Below are positions 33,411 through 45,140 of a stretch of 64,000 nt of DNA, piece after piece. Location of the stretch: positions 68,566,503 through 68,630,502 of the forward strand of contig CM043957.1 in NCBI GenBank assembly GCA_014529385.2. Direction: 5' to 3'. The notes under the pieces were generated by a model, which saw only the letters and a list, made by a program, of their open reading frames with translations, was not told the origin of the DNA and made no database searches. Position numbers and translations under genes: made by a program. Within the stretch, counting starts at the first letter, position 1; every line of letters starts with the position of its first letter. This DNA is from Adiantum capillus-veneris (taxonomy: Eukaryota; Streptophyta; Polypodiopsida; Polypodiales; Pteridaceae).

Positions 33411-34334
33411 ATGGCAGAGGAAGGGAAGCTGAAGATTGAGAAGTTCAATGGCAAAAACTACCAACATTGGAAGATGCAGATTGAAGACTATCTCTACCAG
33501 AAGGACCTCTATTTGCCACTAGGCGGTCTTGCGAAGAAGCCCGCAACAATGGCAGATGAAGCATGGATTGTCCTTGATCGAAAGGCACTGGGAACAATCC
33601 GGTTAAGCTTGGCGTCAACGGTGGCCTTCAATGTTTCGGAGATGAAGACCACGGAGGACTTGATGAAGTCACTTGACGACTTCTACGAGAAACCATCGGC
33701 ATCCAATAAGGTATTTCTTATGAAGCGCTTGTTCAATCTAAAGATGACAGAGAATGGTTTAGTTGCAGAACACCTAAATGACTTTAACACAAACATAAGT
33801 CAACTTCGATCAGTGAAAATCAATTTCGATGACGAAGTGCGAGCTCTCCTTATACTATCATCTCTACCGGATAGTTGGGACAGCCTTGTGATGGCTGTAA
33901 GTAATTCTATCTCTGGCACAAATACTCTTAAGTTTGATGATGCTGTGGGTGTTCTTCTAAGCGAGGAAATGCGAAGGAGAAGCACAGGAGAATCATCAAG
34001 TGTTGCACCATCAGTGGAAACAAGAGGAAGGCTTAAGGAGAGGTTCAAAAACCAAAAGGGTCGTGATCGCTCAAGGCGGAGCAAGTCACGCACAAAGTCA
34101 GTTCTTGAATGTTGGAACTGCGGCAAGAAGGGCCACGTCAAGAAGGATTGCTGGTCCAAGAAGAAGAAGGAGACATACTCTCAAGACAACAAGCCAACAT
34201 TGGAGGCCAATGTGGCAGGTAAAGTAGAGCAAGATGCTCTAATTCTCTCATTAGACAATGTGTCTAATTCCTGGATAGTAGATTCCGGGGCTTCATTCCA
34301 TGCGACACCGCACAAGCAACATTTCCAAGACTAA
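33411..34334 (+). pseudogene. Copia copy 2 gag and start of protease
   Basis: Begins at ATG 33411 ([12 protein letters not shown]), 60 bases after the primer-binding site. The gag domain (UBN2/DUF4219 type, [15 protein letters not shown] near the start) is followed by a basic region and one CCHC knuckle, [14 protein letters not shown], at 34110-34151. The protease active site [12 protein letters not shown] lies at about 34272-34307. A TAA at 34332-34334 (normally a Tyr-like position) ends the frame, and the same frame continues after it. Gag makes the particle and the knuckle binds RNA. Confidence 0.93.
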
Positions 34335-35450
34335 ACCAAAGGTAATTTTGGGTATGTATACTTGGGAGATGATGAAGCTTGTGAGATTGTCGGCAAAGAT
34401 ACAATTTCTGTCAAAACTGCTAACGGAAATGAATGGAAGCTTAAAGATGTTAGGCATGTTCCTTCTCTTCGCAAAAAATTGATCTCTACAGGACAATTGG
34501 ACGATGAAGGTCACAACATTGCATTCGGAAACAAACGGTGGAAGATCTCAAAGGAATCTTTGGTGGTTGCCAAGGGTGAAAAAGTCGGTACACTTTACTT
34601 GTGTACTGTTAGCACGCAACCTTCAGCTTGTGCAACAACTACAGAAGTTGACAGTGCGGTGTGGCACTACCGACTTGGGCATATGAGTGCCAAAGGAATG
34701 CAAATCCTTCAAACAAAGAAGCTTCTACCAGGTTTGAAAGAAGTGGACTTAGAGTTCTGTGAAGATTGTGTTTATGGTAAACAAAAGAGGGTAAAATTTC
34801 AAAAATCAGGAAATGAAAGAAAAAATAAAAAACTTGAGTTGGTTCATTCTGATGTTTGGGGTCCTGCAAGTACACCATCACTTGGTGGCTCATTGTACTA
34901 TGTAACATCCATAGACGATGCGACTAGAAAAACATGGGTTTATGTCATGAAGAATAAATCCGATGTATTTTCCATATTTCAAAGGTGGAAAGCCTTTGTG
35001 GAGAATGAAACAGGTACCAAGGTTAAATGCCTCAGATCCGACAATGGAGGCGAATATTGCAGCCAAGCTTTTGTGCTAGCAATGGCATTCGGAGGCAAAG
35101 GACAACCCCAAGGACACCTCAACAAAATGGGATTTCGGAAAGGATGAACAGGACAATCATGGAACGACATGCAGGCCTACCGCTTGAGCTTTGGGCGGAA
35201 GCTGTAAGTACGTCTGTGTACTTAATCGATCGGTCACCCTCAACGGCATTGGATGGGGGAGTTCCAGAAGAGGCATGGACATGTAAACCGGTGAATTATG
35301 CATTTCTCAAAGTGTTTGGGTGTGAGGCTTTCATGCACATAGATAGAAGCCTAAGATCAAAGTTAGATGCAAAGTCCAAAAAGTGTTTCTTCATTGGCTA
35401 TGGAGAAGGAGACTTTGGGTATCGCCTATGGAATCCTGAAGATGGTAAAA
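34335..35450 (+). pseudogene. Copia copy 2 protease end and integrase
   Basis: The frame after the stop carries the rest of the protease, then the integrase: WHYRLGHMSAKGM and CEDCVYGKQ (H2C2 domain, 34659-34790), core D in HSDVWGP (about 34850), D in RSDNGGEY (35036) and E in NGISERMN (about 35130). The frame changes between 35050 and 35110. A few codons expected after MNRTIMER seem to be missing, where HAGLPLELWAEAV follows at once. Three catalytic residues are present, but not in one frame. Confidence 0.9.
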
Positions 35451-36550
35451 TCTTAAGGAGTAGGGATGTAATTTTTAACGAACAACATATGTACAAAGAT
35501 TACTTGGAAAGAAAACAAACAAAAGAAACAGGTGATGAGTATATGGAGCTTGAGGATGGTGAAGACTCAAGGACTGCAAACGGTGACAATGTGCAACAAC
35601 GTCAACCAAATGAGGAGCCTCAGCCTATTCCCCGAAGATCTACAAGAGCAAGTAGACCTCCAGAAAGGTTTGTTCCTTACTTCAACCATCTCTTGATCTC
35701 AGATTCTGGAGAGCCGGAATCATATGAAGAAGCTATGCAACATGAATCCAAAGAAGAATGGACGAAGAGCATGCAAGTGGAGATGGACTCACTACATCGC
35801 AACCAAACATGGGAGTTGGTTGAGTTGCCTAAAGGTAAGCGGGCACTTCAAAACAAATGGGTGTACAAGCTAAAGGAAGAAGAAGGTGGGAAGAAAAGGT
35901 ACAAGTCTAGGCTTGTGGTAAAAGGTTTTTCTCAAAAGAAAGGTATTGACTTCAATGAAATATTTTCTACTGTTGTAAAAATGAACTCAATTAGGCTTGT
36001 CTTAAGCCTTGTGGCTGCTCATGATCTAAATCTCGAGCAAATGGATGTAAATACGGCATTCCCTCACGGTGACTTAAAGGAGGAAATCCACATGCTTCAA
36101 CCAAAGGGGTATGAAGTAAAAGGTAAGGAGAAAATGGTTTGCAGATTAAAGAAGAGCTTGTATGGTTTAAAGCAAGCATCAAGACAATGGTACTTGAAGT
36201 TTGATCGATGGATGTTGGATCATGGATTCACAAGATGCAACTCGGATCACTGCGTCTACACGGAGAATTTGGGAGATGGGAAATTCATCATCCTAATGTT
36301 GTATGTTGATGACATGTTGATTGCAAGTGCTAACATGCAGGACATCAAAGACCTAAAAGAGGAGCTGTCCAAATCTTTTTCAATGAAAGATTTAGGTGCT
36401 GCAAAGAGGATACTTGGTATGAAAATATCAAGGGACAGGACGAAGAAGGCAATAAAGCTATCTCAAGAAGATTACATCAAGAAGGTACTAGAAAGGTTTG
36501 CAATGGAAAAATGCAAAACCAGTTTCTACACCTTTGGCTGGTCATTTTAA
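35451..36550 (+). pseudogene. Copia copy 2 reverse transcriptase
   Basis: Part of an open frame that starts upstream at about 35027. It contains WELVELPKGK, KSRLVVKGFSQKKGIDF, the MDVNTAFPHGDL block, VCRLKKSLYGLKQASRQWY and YVDD at 36302-36313. It ends out of frame at 36548-36550 because of one extra A in the CAAAACC run near 36518. The very same extra A is in copy 1. Sequence matches copy 1 almost base for base from 35552 on. Confidence 0.93.
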
Positions 36551-37265
36551 ACTAACGAAGGATATGTGTCCAAAGACACAAGAGGAGATAGCCTATATGT
36601 TTAAAGTTCCATATGCTGCAGCGGTAGGTCCTCTAATGTATGCTATGGTCTGGACAAGGCCAGACATTGCACATGCAGTGGGAGTTGTGAGTAGGTTCAT
36701 GGACAACCCAGGTAAAGAGCATTGGCAAGCTGTGAAGTGGATACTTAGGTATCTAAAAGGGACAACAACAAATGCTTTGTATTTTGGAGGAACTGATATT
36801 TTTCTAGAAGGGTATGCTGATGCAGATATGGCAGGTGGCAAAGATACTCGAAGGAGCACTACTGGCTATGTGTTCACGGTTGGAGGCACAGCAGTAAGCT
36901 GGGCTTCAAAGTTGCAGAAAGTGGTTTCACTTTCTACCACGGAAGCAGAGTATGTAGCAATGACGGAGGCAAGCAAAGAAATTTTGTGGCTTCACAGATT
37001 CTTAGAAGAGCTTGGATTCAAACAAGACAATTGTGTCTTGTACAGTGATAGCCAAAGCGCTATCCATCTTGCGAAGAACTCAACCTTTCATTCAAGGACA
37101 AAGCACATTGAGGTGAGATATCACTTCATACGCACTCTTTTGGAAGAGGGACAACTAAAGCTAGGAAAGGTGCATACAAGTGAAAATCTTGCAGACATGT
37201 TTACAAAGGTGGTCAACAAGGAGAAGTTGAGCTTTTACTCATCTTCAATCGGCATTCAAGGATAA
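36498..37265 (+). pseudogene. Copia copy 2 RT tail and RNase H
   Basis: An open frame of about 250 codons overlapping the end of the RT frame. RNase H1 motifs: EGYADADMAGG (D), STTEAEYVAMTEASKE (E), YSDSQSAIHLAKN (D) and the His-containing end HIEVRYHFI. The polyprotein ends at TAA 37263-37265, about 60 bases before the 3' LTR. Catalytic residues look intact. It degrades the RNA strand during cDNA synthesis. Confidence 0.92.
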
Positions 37266-37313
37266 GAAGCCAGAATGGAAAGCAGTCATAGGTTTGGTTT
37301 GGAGATCAGTCTC

Positions 37314-37325
37314 CAAGTGGGAGAT
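37314..37325 (+). other. Copia copy 2 polypurine tract
   Basis: CAAGTGGGAGAT directly before TGTTA of the 3' LTR. Confidence 0.8.
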
Positions 37326-38106
37326 TGTTAAGTATGGAGCCTGATTTACCCTTGTAATTTTCTGTGGTAAAAGCGCACATTTGTAAGGCCCCCATTATGA
37401 GGAGAAGCCATCGTGCGTGAAGGAAAATCACTCACCGGAAACCAAAATTTTCACGGACAAGAATCAGGGGCAACTTTGAAGGCTTCGGGGGCGGAGACTC
37501 CCGAGACTTTTTTTCCGCCGGAATATTCTTTTTCGCCGGAATATTATGGCCGGACGACGGCCGCAAAGTGGTCGGAAAACAACCGGTCGGTTGGCCGGTG
37601 GCCGGTAGTCAATGGCCGATGGCCGGTGGTCGGAAGTCAATGGCCGGTGGCTGAATTCAAAAGCGGACTTGTCTTCTCAAGGGCGGCCACACATGGGCGG
37701 ATTGGAGGGTCCGATTTGGACTTATTCGCACAAGGGCGGCTACACATGGCTGTTTCTCATAAGAGAGGGCAGCCCTTTTGGCGTATAAAAGGAGGCCATT
37801 TCTACACACATTTCATAGTGTGAAGTTGATGCAACAAGGTGAGTGTGAGGTGGTGAGAGTGAAGCAAGGCGGGAGCTCCATTAAGGGTATAATCCCTTTG
37901 TAAACTACTTCTTGTTTTGAAGTACTAAAGCCATTGAGTGGCTGCTTTCCCGTGGACGTAGCCCACATTGGGTGAACCACGTATATCGTGTGTACTCTCT
38001 CTCTCTCTCTCTCTACTCTACTCTATAATCTCGTGTATATAAATTTGTCTCTCTCCATTAAGTAATCTACTCAATTATCTATTTAGCTACGTCTTATTTC
38101 CTAACA
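37326..38106 (+). repeat. Copia copy 2 3' LTR (781 bp)
   Basis: TGTTA...TAACA ends. TATAAAAG at 37784-37791. The minisatellite at 37595-37650 is the shortest of the three LTRs, and the (TC)n run near 37996-38013 the longest. Slightly closer to the copy 1 LTR than to its own 5' LTR at several positions near the start (TGTTAAGTATGGAGC). Confidence 0.95.
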
Positions 38107-38126
38107 GCGAGGTGGCTTTAATCTCC

Positions 38127-38205
38127 GCGATGCACGCTAGCGTGGTGGTAGGGCATTCGTGTGGCAACCGAGACGTCCCGGGTTCAATCCACACCCTACG
38201 AGGCG
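38127..38205 (+). repeat. tRNA-derived, SINE-like sequence with A and B boxes
   Basis: TAGCGTGGTGG at 38138-38148 fits the RNA polymerase III A box, and GGTTCAATCC at 38181-38190, after GTCCCG, fits the B box. The 43-base spacing is normal for tRNAs and SINEs. The sequence does not fold into a full tRNA by eye (no clear acceptor pairing), so a SINE head or tRNA pseudogene is more likely. No A-rich or T-rich SINE tail was found, only the GTGAACT hairpin. Confidence 0.5.
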
Positions 38206-38206
38206 G

Positions 38207-38287
38207 GTGAACTAGGGGGGTGAACTAGAAGTGAACTTGGGGCGCCATTTTTGCCCCTAGTTCACCCCTAGTTCACCCACAGTTCAC
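38207..38287. repeat. GTGAACT hairpin
   Basis: Three GTGAACT words (38207, 38220, 38231) are answered by three AGTTCAC words (38259, 38270, 38281) on the other side of a short spacer, TTTTTG. The two arms can pair over most of their length with CCCC/GGGG blocks between the words. Confidence 0.85.
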
Positions 38288-38311
38288 TGCGTGATCCGAC
38301 GGCCGAGATCA

Positions 38312-39253
38312 AAGCTGCCTCGCGTCCCCAAATTTGGGCCCTAGATCCCCCCTGGCCAGAGCCGTGCCATATAGTGACAAGGGGGGAGGGGGGGATCACT
38401 TTAACCTCTTTTTCCCCACTTTTGGGCCTGAATTTAAAAATACACTTAAAATTTGAAATTTTCAAAAAAGTTCAAATTTCAAGTTTTTCCTCCCTAAAAG
38501 GTCCCCAAACATACTTCATGGTCAATAAAGCATTTTTGACCTCCAAAAGTAAAAAACGTGCATTTAAAAGTCCAAAAATTGATTTTTGTTAAAATTTTCA
38601 AAACATCATTTTCCACCCTTTTGTGTGGTCCCCAACCCCAGAAGACTGGGACGACTTGATTGATGGCCTTCCTTTATTCTCATGTTCCGTTGATGATACC
38701 CCACTCCATTTCCACAAAGTAGAGATATGAGCAATAGAAGAGAGGAAATCCTCTATCCATAGTGATCATGGTTGTAAGGGTCATATGTCACGGGCTAAGT
38801 CGATAAATCAAAGATTCAAATGGAAGCTTTTTTCTATAACATAAAGATGGAATCTCATTGACATATTTAGAGTCTATAAACAACGCCTTTTTTCCCACGT
38901 TTAAGAGGCATGACCGCCATTCATAAAACCTGAATATGATACGAGACATAGTCTAAACTAATTAGTAATCTTATGAAAAGTATCCAACTAATCGGGTCCA
39001 TAGCTTTCAAGGGCACGTATATTTAGAACATCTCGACCCTTGGAACAATGAGTCCCTAATTTTGTTTCTCTTAATACGAGGGAGTGGAGAGTTTCTCGAC
39101 TAATCGAGACCACCCATCTTTGACTGGCAACCTGAACCTATCCCCACTTTCCACCCCACACTCACACTTTTTAACTTGTTCTCTAATTACTGCCACACTA
39201 TTTTACACATACAAACAGTGTTACTTAATTAATTTAAGATACAATTTCTTTTA
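38312..39253 (+). repeat. DNA element fragment, copy 1 of a 0.9-kb duplication
   Basis: Starts at the palindromic CCCAAATTTGGG and runs to about 39253. It matches 44018-44921 nearly throughout with small gaps, and its first 60 bases form the right arm of the inverted repeat with 32505-32571. No open frame is supported. A stretch of Phe/Lys-like AAATTT repeats lies at 38440-38600. It is probably part of a non-autonomous DNA transposon. Confidence 0.85.
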
Positions 39254-42200
39254 TACAACCCTTCAAACATTACCAAAATAATTAAAAAAAGGCCTCATGA
39301 AGACAATCCTATATGTCAACAAGAAGAAATTTTACAATTTCTTATGAGTTTGCCGCTACTCGCGGACTTTCTCTGTTTAACCAATAGAGCCTTTGCAAAG
39401 GATTTATTCGCTGATTGCAAATTGCGTAACCCTCCCATCTATTCTTCTCTTTAAATGATTCTTCAAACATGATCAACCAACTCTTCATATCAACCAGTAA
39501 CAACTTATCAAACAATAGCAATTTATCAAGCAACAACAATTTAACAAATAGTGACAATTTATCAAAACAATTCTTTCACTAATCTATGAAAACATATGCT
39601 TGTTCCTTGTGATAGAATCATGTTTCTTGGAAGGTTTAAGGAAATCCCTATGCTTTGATTTCCAGGTCAATTGAATAGCAATGCAGAATTATAAATTTGT
39701 CTTACCGGATTAGCGACATGTTTGATTACCTCGCGTATTGGAGGTTGGACGGCTTGAACTTCTTGTGGAGTCAATACCTCCAGATGATACCTTCTTTTGC
39801 ACCTTCCTTGGAGGTGGAACGACAAGAGCATCCTTCAAGCTTTGAGTCACTAGCTTTGAGGTCACCGTATTGCGAAAGAGAAGGGGGATAAAAGAGAAAG
39901 AGAACTCAAGAATTCGAGGGGTAGCACGATGATGGTAGAGAAAGGGTTGGAGATGGAGATGGTTTGACATTGAGAGCTTGAGGGAGAGCGGTAACTCTGG
40001 CGTTATAGCAAGAGAGATTCCACTTCTAAGAACTTCTGTGTGTCTGTTGAAAGTGAGAAAAGAGGGTCCTTTATATAGGCTCTCAAGAGCCAAAAGCATA
40101 AGCTAAGAATACCAAAAAGTCTAAAGATAAGTTCATGCACGTTCATAGGTCTTTTTTTTTGTCACATGAAGCATTCCAATACTCGATTTTGATTCTCTAA
40201 TTTTAGAAGAAGCTTGGATTCCAAGAGAAGAACTCTAAACTTGACTCTCCTCTCTCTATTCTAAAAATACTCATTCTTTCCTAAAAGTGCTCCTCCTACT
40301 CCTTCTCTTCTAAAATTACTCCTCCTTTCTTAAAATCGCTCCTTCTTTCTTGAGGGTCAACTCTTATCTTTACAAATAGACTTGAGGTTTAAATTTTTCA
40401 TATCAACCTATTGTTTCCAAGTGAATAAAGACCATAATTAATAGTTCAAGAGTCCAATTTCCGATCCGATCATTCCAATGGAACGCTTTATGATTTAACA
40501 AAATTCAAACCTTAAACACTTTTGCAAGGTGAATGAAATACTCTTATTGAAAAATGTTGGGTACATTACACCTCCAAAGTCTTTTCAAACCTATTTTATA
40601 GCTAAAAAGTGATTTTCTCTCTCTACAAATCCTTTTCCAAGCTCTCCATTGTCGCAACAACCACATACATCCCCTATAGTCCAACATTATCTCCATGTTA
40701 GCTTTCTCCCACCTCCATTGTATCACCAAGCAAGCTCCTCCCCCATCTCTTCCCCTTGCCCACCACATAGGTTCACACCAAGCTAGTTTCTCTCCCTTCT
40801 CTCACCTCCATTACATCATTAAACAAGATTCTACTCCTTCTACTTTCATTCACTCACACTACATGGAAACCTCTACTCCCGAAGATGGAAAAAGTATGAG
40901 CTCACATTACTTGCATATCACAACAACAAGAGGTGTGAATATTGCGTGGGCATTGCAAGGGTTCACCGCCAACATGAAGATAGAATGGTAAGAAAACTAC
41001 TCTTGCAGCTTACATTCAGAGCTTAACATTATCTCCATCTTTAAGTTTATCATGCTGGAGAGAATTAACCTCTTTATGGCTTTCAAAGTTTAGGCTTCAC
41101 ACCTCATAACATTGGGGTGTGCTATTTTGTTGATGGCGTTGGAGCCTGTGATTGAGTCTCACAATAGAAGTAAGTTGTGTTATCTATGGAGAGTCATCAA
41201 ATATTTTTCTTATAATTTCTTCTTTGTATAGTTGTCATCCACTAGATTATTAGAATGATATCATTTTGTACTTTATAACTTTGTGCTCACAAAATCTATT
41301 GTTTACTTACAGAGTCAACTTGTTTTGAGAGGAGATGAGCAAGCAACCATGTGTAGAGATGGAGATCACTCTATTTTTGGTATGTGAGGAACCTTTCACT
41401 ACCATATTAAAAGATTTTGATAAGAATAGTAGGATTTGTGTAGAATCTTGAACCAATAGGTACTCTCTAGGAGCTCTTAGAAAATCCATCCATAAAATAC
41501 TACAGTCTTCCCTACTGTCACAGACACACAAATACTCGTGTATATGAATCTCTAGATGAGAACGACAAATAGCTGTATGAGAAGCCTAACAGCAACAACA
41601 TTGTCTCCATTTGTAATTATTTTCATGAGGTTGGATTCCTCTATAAATGCAATATAAATATGTTTTTTTGTTAAATGGTGTCACATTGAGTGAGACAATT
41701 TAATTTAGATTACTGGAGTTTTAGAGAAATATTGTTGACCTTTATGGATATTTTAATTTTCCTATAAGATGTTTCAAGTCTCAAGTCTTAATCACTCCAC
41801 CATGAAGAAATTCAAGCAATATTTTGATTTCAGTTTAATCATTAATGGTTATTCTTATTAAGGTGCATCATAACCTTCGTCAAGATGTCCTCATTTGGGG
41901 ATGTTGAATATATATCATTAGCAACATTTCACAAGTTGAGAAAGATAAATTCTTGCTTTCGAACATGTTATTATTTCTATACTATGCCTATGCCAAGCTT
42001 GACTTAGAGAAATGACAACTCGAGATGGAGGTGTCGATGTATAGCGGTGATTTATTATTGATTTGTGTTTCAACATACATATATTGTAAAACCTTTGAGT
42101 TTCTACCTTTTTGAGTAGTGTTGACAAGTTTTTGGTATCAAATGTTCTTAAATATCCCTATTCATTAGCTATTGGTAGCTACTTATTTGGTATTGCTAAA

Positions 42201-42690
42201 GATGATACCAATAGCTATCACCTTGTGAACTTAAATGTTAAATTGCTGATTTGATTTTTACTATGTAGCTCATTTGGATAGAGAAAGTACAAACATAAAC
42301 TTTAGATACATGCATTGTTAACATAGAAGATATGTACCGCTCGAGCCTATGTAAACTACTAATCAAGAAACCTTTGGTTGGATACTATAACAATAGGGGT
42401 CACATGTGGTTTCAAATACCAATGAAATGGATTTACCAAAACATTCCTAAGAACACGAGGTGGACACAAGGAAGTAAAAATTGGCTTTTTGTTTGGTCGA
42501 TTTCTAGTGCTGAATGTTTAGTGCACAGGATTTGTGAGGCTTTTGATCTGGGACTAAAGTATATGTAACATAGCACATGTGTTCAATAGAAGGGATTTTA
42601 TATTCTTGTAAAGTTATAGAAACATGTGTAGATAAGGTCTATAAGAGGTAACATTAATCCATTCCGGTGAACGCACGTGATACAGGAAAA
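39254..42690. other. AT-rich region without recognised features
   Basis: Only short frames on either strand. One GC-lighter segment near 39690-40100 has a minus-strand frame of 129 codons (40099-39710), rich in Ser and Leu, without domain similarity I can name. No repeats above 30 bases were spotted. Confidence 0.4.
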
Positions 42691-42808
42691 TTTTACACAG
42701 TGAATGCTCGAGGCCTTTGAACACAGAGCAAAGGGGGGGGGGGGGTTTGCTGTGAGTACATCAAACACTACACATCTATCTCATGGACATGCATTAAAAA
42801 AAGGCTCT

Positions 42809-42906
42809 ATTTGTCATTTTAAAGCCCTAGGGACCTTCAATAAGAGGTGCCACAAGGACACGCAAAATGGCCAAACAAGGGTCCCTAGGGATTTAAAATG
42901 ACAAAT
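42809..42906. repeat. Foldback 1, 27-bp inverted arms
   Basis: Arms 42809-42835 and 42880-42906 are reverse complements with one mismatch (ATTTGTCATTTTAAA outer part, CCCTAGGG inner part). The 44-base loop holds the GCCACAAGG word of the repeat unit. Confidence 0.9.
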
Positions 42907-43332
42907 ACAAGCATATTTTTAGTTTTCTGGCCATGCCTGTACCAAGACATTCCCAAGAACAGGGGGGTGGACACAAGGAAGCATAAACTAGCTCCTTGTT
43001 TGGTTGATTTCTAGTGATTAATGTTAAGTGCACATAATTTGTGAGGCCTTTGACCCGCCTTGAACACAGAGCAAGCAAGGGCGGGGAGTCTTGCTTTGAA
43101 TACATCAAACAATACATCTCTATGTCATGGCCATGCATTAAAAAAAGCTTGCCATTTTAAGGCCCAAGGGACCCTCAACAAGAGGGGCCACAAGGGCACG
43201 TGCACAAGATTTGTGAGGCCTTTGAACACATATCAAAATGGGGGGGGGGGGGGGGGGGGGGCTCTTGCTCTCTGTACATAAAACACCACATATTTATCTC
43301 ATGACCATGTATGAGAAAAAGCAATTTCTTTC

Positions 43333-43466
43333 CATGTAAAGGTCCCTAGGGCCTTCAACAAGAGTGGCCACAAGGGCGTGCAAAATGCTCAAACAGAGAC
43401 CCCTATTTAGGCATTTCACGCACCCTTGTGGCCACTCTTGTTGAGGGTCCCGAGGGCCTTTGCATG
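43333..43466. repeat. Foldback 2, about 48-bp inverted arms
   Basis: Arms 43333-43380 and 43417-43466 pair over roughly 42 of 48 positions, with a 36-base loop. The central part (TTCAACAAGAGTGGCCAC) is nearly perfect. The size resembles a young MITE or a small-RNA hairpin. No transcript evidence can be seen. Confidence 0.9.
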
Positions 43467-43559
43467 CCAAAAAATTACAAAATTTAGGTGTTTGAGTATG
43501 ATACATGGTTCCATTTACAGCCTAAAAGTATTCAACTTTTAGGCTGTTTTCAATAGCTT

Positions 43560-44017
43560 CTAGCTTCCAATCGGCTCCAAATCTGTCCGGGCTTGTCTCA
43601 CATGAATTTCTTTCTGTTGGCATGCTCTTTGACCATAGGACGATGCAAAAAAGTCATATCTTTCTCGGATTCTCCAAAAATCAATGTGCAAGTTGGTAAT
43701 TTCTCTCCAAGCCCAGGATAGTTGTGCATAGTCCAAAAAATGATTCCCCTCACAATGGCTTCTTTTCCGCCCTTTGCAAGTGAGACATCTAAAACAAGAA
43801 TGCCTCTCCATAGCTCCTCCAACTCCTCGATGAGGGGCTCGAGGTAGATGTCAATATTTGACACTTTGTACTTCCTTGACACAAGAAAGGAAAGAAGTAT
43901 ATTTTCCTTCTTGATTGTCTCCCATGGTGGAATATTGTAGTTGACAATCACCACAGGCCAAGTGCTCCATGAAGCAAACTTAGTGCCGAAGGGGTTGACA
44001 CCATCACTTACTAACCC
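43560..44017 (-). pseudogene. CACTA (En/Spm) tnp2 transposase fragment
   Basis: The minus strand encodes LVSDGVNPFGTK, WSTWPVVIVNYNIPPW, then a Leu-rich stretch and VYLEP-like IDIYLEPLIEELEELW, then GIIFWTMHNYPGLG. These are the well-known conserved blocks of plant tnp2 transposases of CACTA elements, which cut the element out by binding its ends. About 150 codons are left. Upstream the frame runs into the duplicated 0.9-kb element at 44018, and downstream it fades at 43560. Both ends of the gene are missing, so it is a fragment. Confidence 0.88.
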
Positions 44018-44921
44018 AAATTTGGGCCCTAGATCCCCCCCTGGCCAGAGCCGTGCCATATAGTGACGAGGGGGGAGTGGGGGACCACTTTAACCTCTTT
44101 TCTCCCACTTTTGGGCCTGGATTTAAAAATACACTAAAAATTTGAAATTTTCAAAAAAGTTCAAATTTCAAGTTTTTCCTCCCTAAAAGTCCCCAAACAT
44201 ATTTCATGGTCAAAAAAGCATTTTTGACCTCCAAAAGTAAAAAACGTGCATTTAAAAGTCCAAAAAAATTGTTTTTTTTTTAAATTTTCAAAACATCATT
44301 TTCCACCCTTTTGTGTGGTCCCCAACCCCAGAAGACTGGGACGACTTGATAGATGGCCTTCCTTTATTCTCAAGTTCCATTGATGATACCCTACTCCATT
44401 TCCACAAAGTAGAGGAAGTCCTCTATCCATAGTGATCGTGGTTGTAAGGGTCATATGTCACGGGTTAAGTGGATAAATCAAGGATTCAAATGGAAGCTTT
44501 TTTCTATAACATAAAGATGGAATCTCATTGACAAATTTAGAATCCATAAATAACACCTTTTTCCCTACATTTAAGAGGCACGACCGCCATTCATAAAACT
44601 TGAATATGATACGAGACATGGTCTAAACTAACTAGTAATCTTATGAAAAGTATCCAACTAATCGAGTCCATAGCTTTCAGGGGCACGTATATTTAGAACA
44701 TCTCGACTCTTGGCACAATGAGTCCGTAATTTTGTTTCTCTTAATACGAGGGAGTGGAGAGTTTCTCGACTAATCAAGATCACCCATCCTTGACTGGCAA
44801 CCTGAACCAGTCCCCACTTTCCACCCCACACTCACACTTTTTAACTTGTTCTCTAATTACTACCACACTATTTTACACATACAAACAGTGTTACTTAATT
44901 AATTTAAGACACAAGTTCTTT
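44018..44921 (+). repeat. DNA element fragment, copy 2 of the 0.9-kb duplication
   Basis: Collinear with 38325-39253 (same start at CCAAATTTGGGCCCTAG, same end at TTAATTTAAGA) with substitutions and short gaps, for example a missing 15-base piece near 44414. It abuts the tnp2 fragment at the AAATTTGGG word, which both share, so the exact joint is ambiguous. Confidence 0.88.
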
Positions 44922-45085
44922 TAAGCACAAATTTAAATAGTATGCATGCTTAGAATCATGTTTGTGATGACGACGTCTCTCAAACACCTATTAGAATTTG
45001 TCACTCTACTTTGGGAGAATAAAATGGACTAAAGAGCAGACATGCTTGCGGCACACCTTCTCCCTCACACAAACACAACAACAAC

Positions 45086-45088
<3 letters not shown>

Positions 45089-45139
<51 letters not shown>
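45089..45139. repeat. (AC)n microsatellite
   Basis: About 51 bases of AC dinucleotides, preceded by CAACAACAA. Confidence 0.95.

Positions 45140-45140
<1 letters not shown>

Larger units (their letters stand above)
32572..38106 (+). mobile_element. Copia element copy 2, complete, Tork/Tnt1-like
   Basis: A 5.5-kb element with LTRs at 32572-33337 and 37326-38106, a primer-binding site for initiator tRNA-Met, gag, protease, integrase, reverse transcriptase and RNase H in copia order, and a polypurine tract. Flanks are GTGAG on the left and GCGAG on the right, a five-base target duplication with one later change. The two LTRs differ by scattered substitutions and by the length of a minisatellite, so the insertion is not very recent. 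Frames are broken in gag-protease, integrase and RT, so it is non-autonomous. Confidence 0.95.
42690..43470. repeat. Three degenerate tandem units of about 190-350 bp
   Basis: The order 'CTTTGAACACA - G run - TACATCAAACA - TCATGGACATGCATTA - GGGACCTTCAA-AAGAGG-GCCACAAGG' recurs at about 42710-42870, 43060-43200 and 43215-43385. The G runs are 13 to 22 bases at the first and third copy. Each unit ends in a sequence that can fold back. Confidence 0.75.

Noticed and set aside
38131-38205. Functional tRNA gene
   Set aside because: A and B boxes are present, but no seven-base acceptor pairing or anticodon arm could be drawn, so SINE-like is the safer call.
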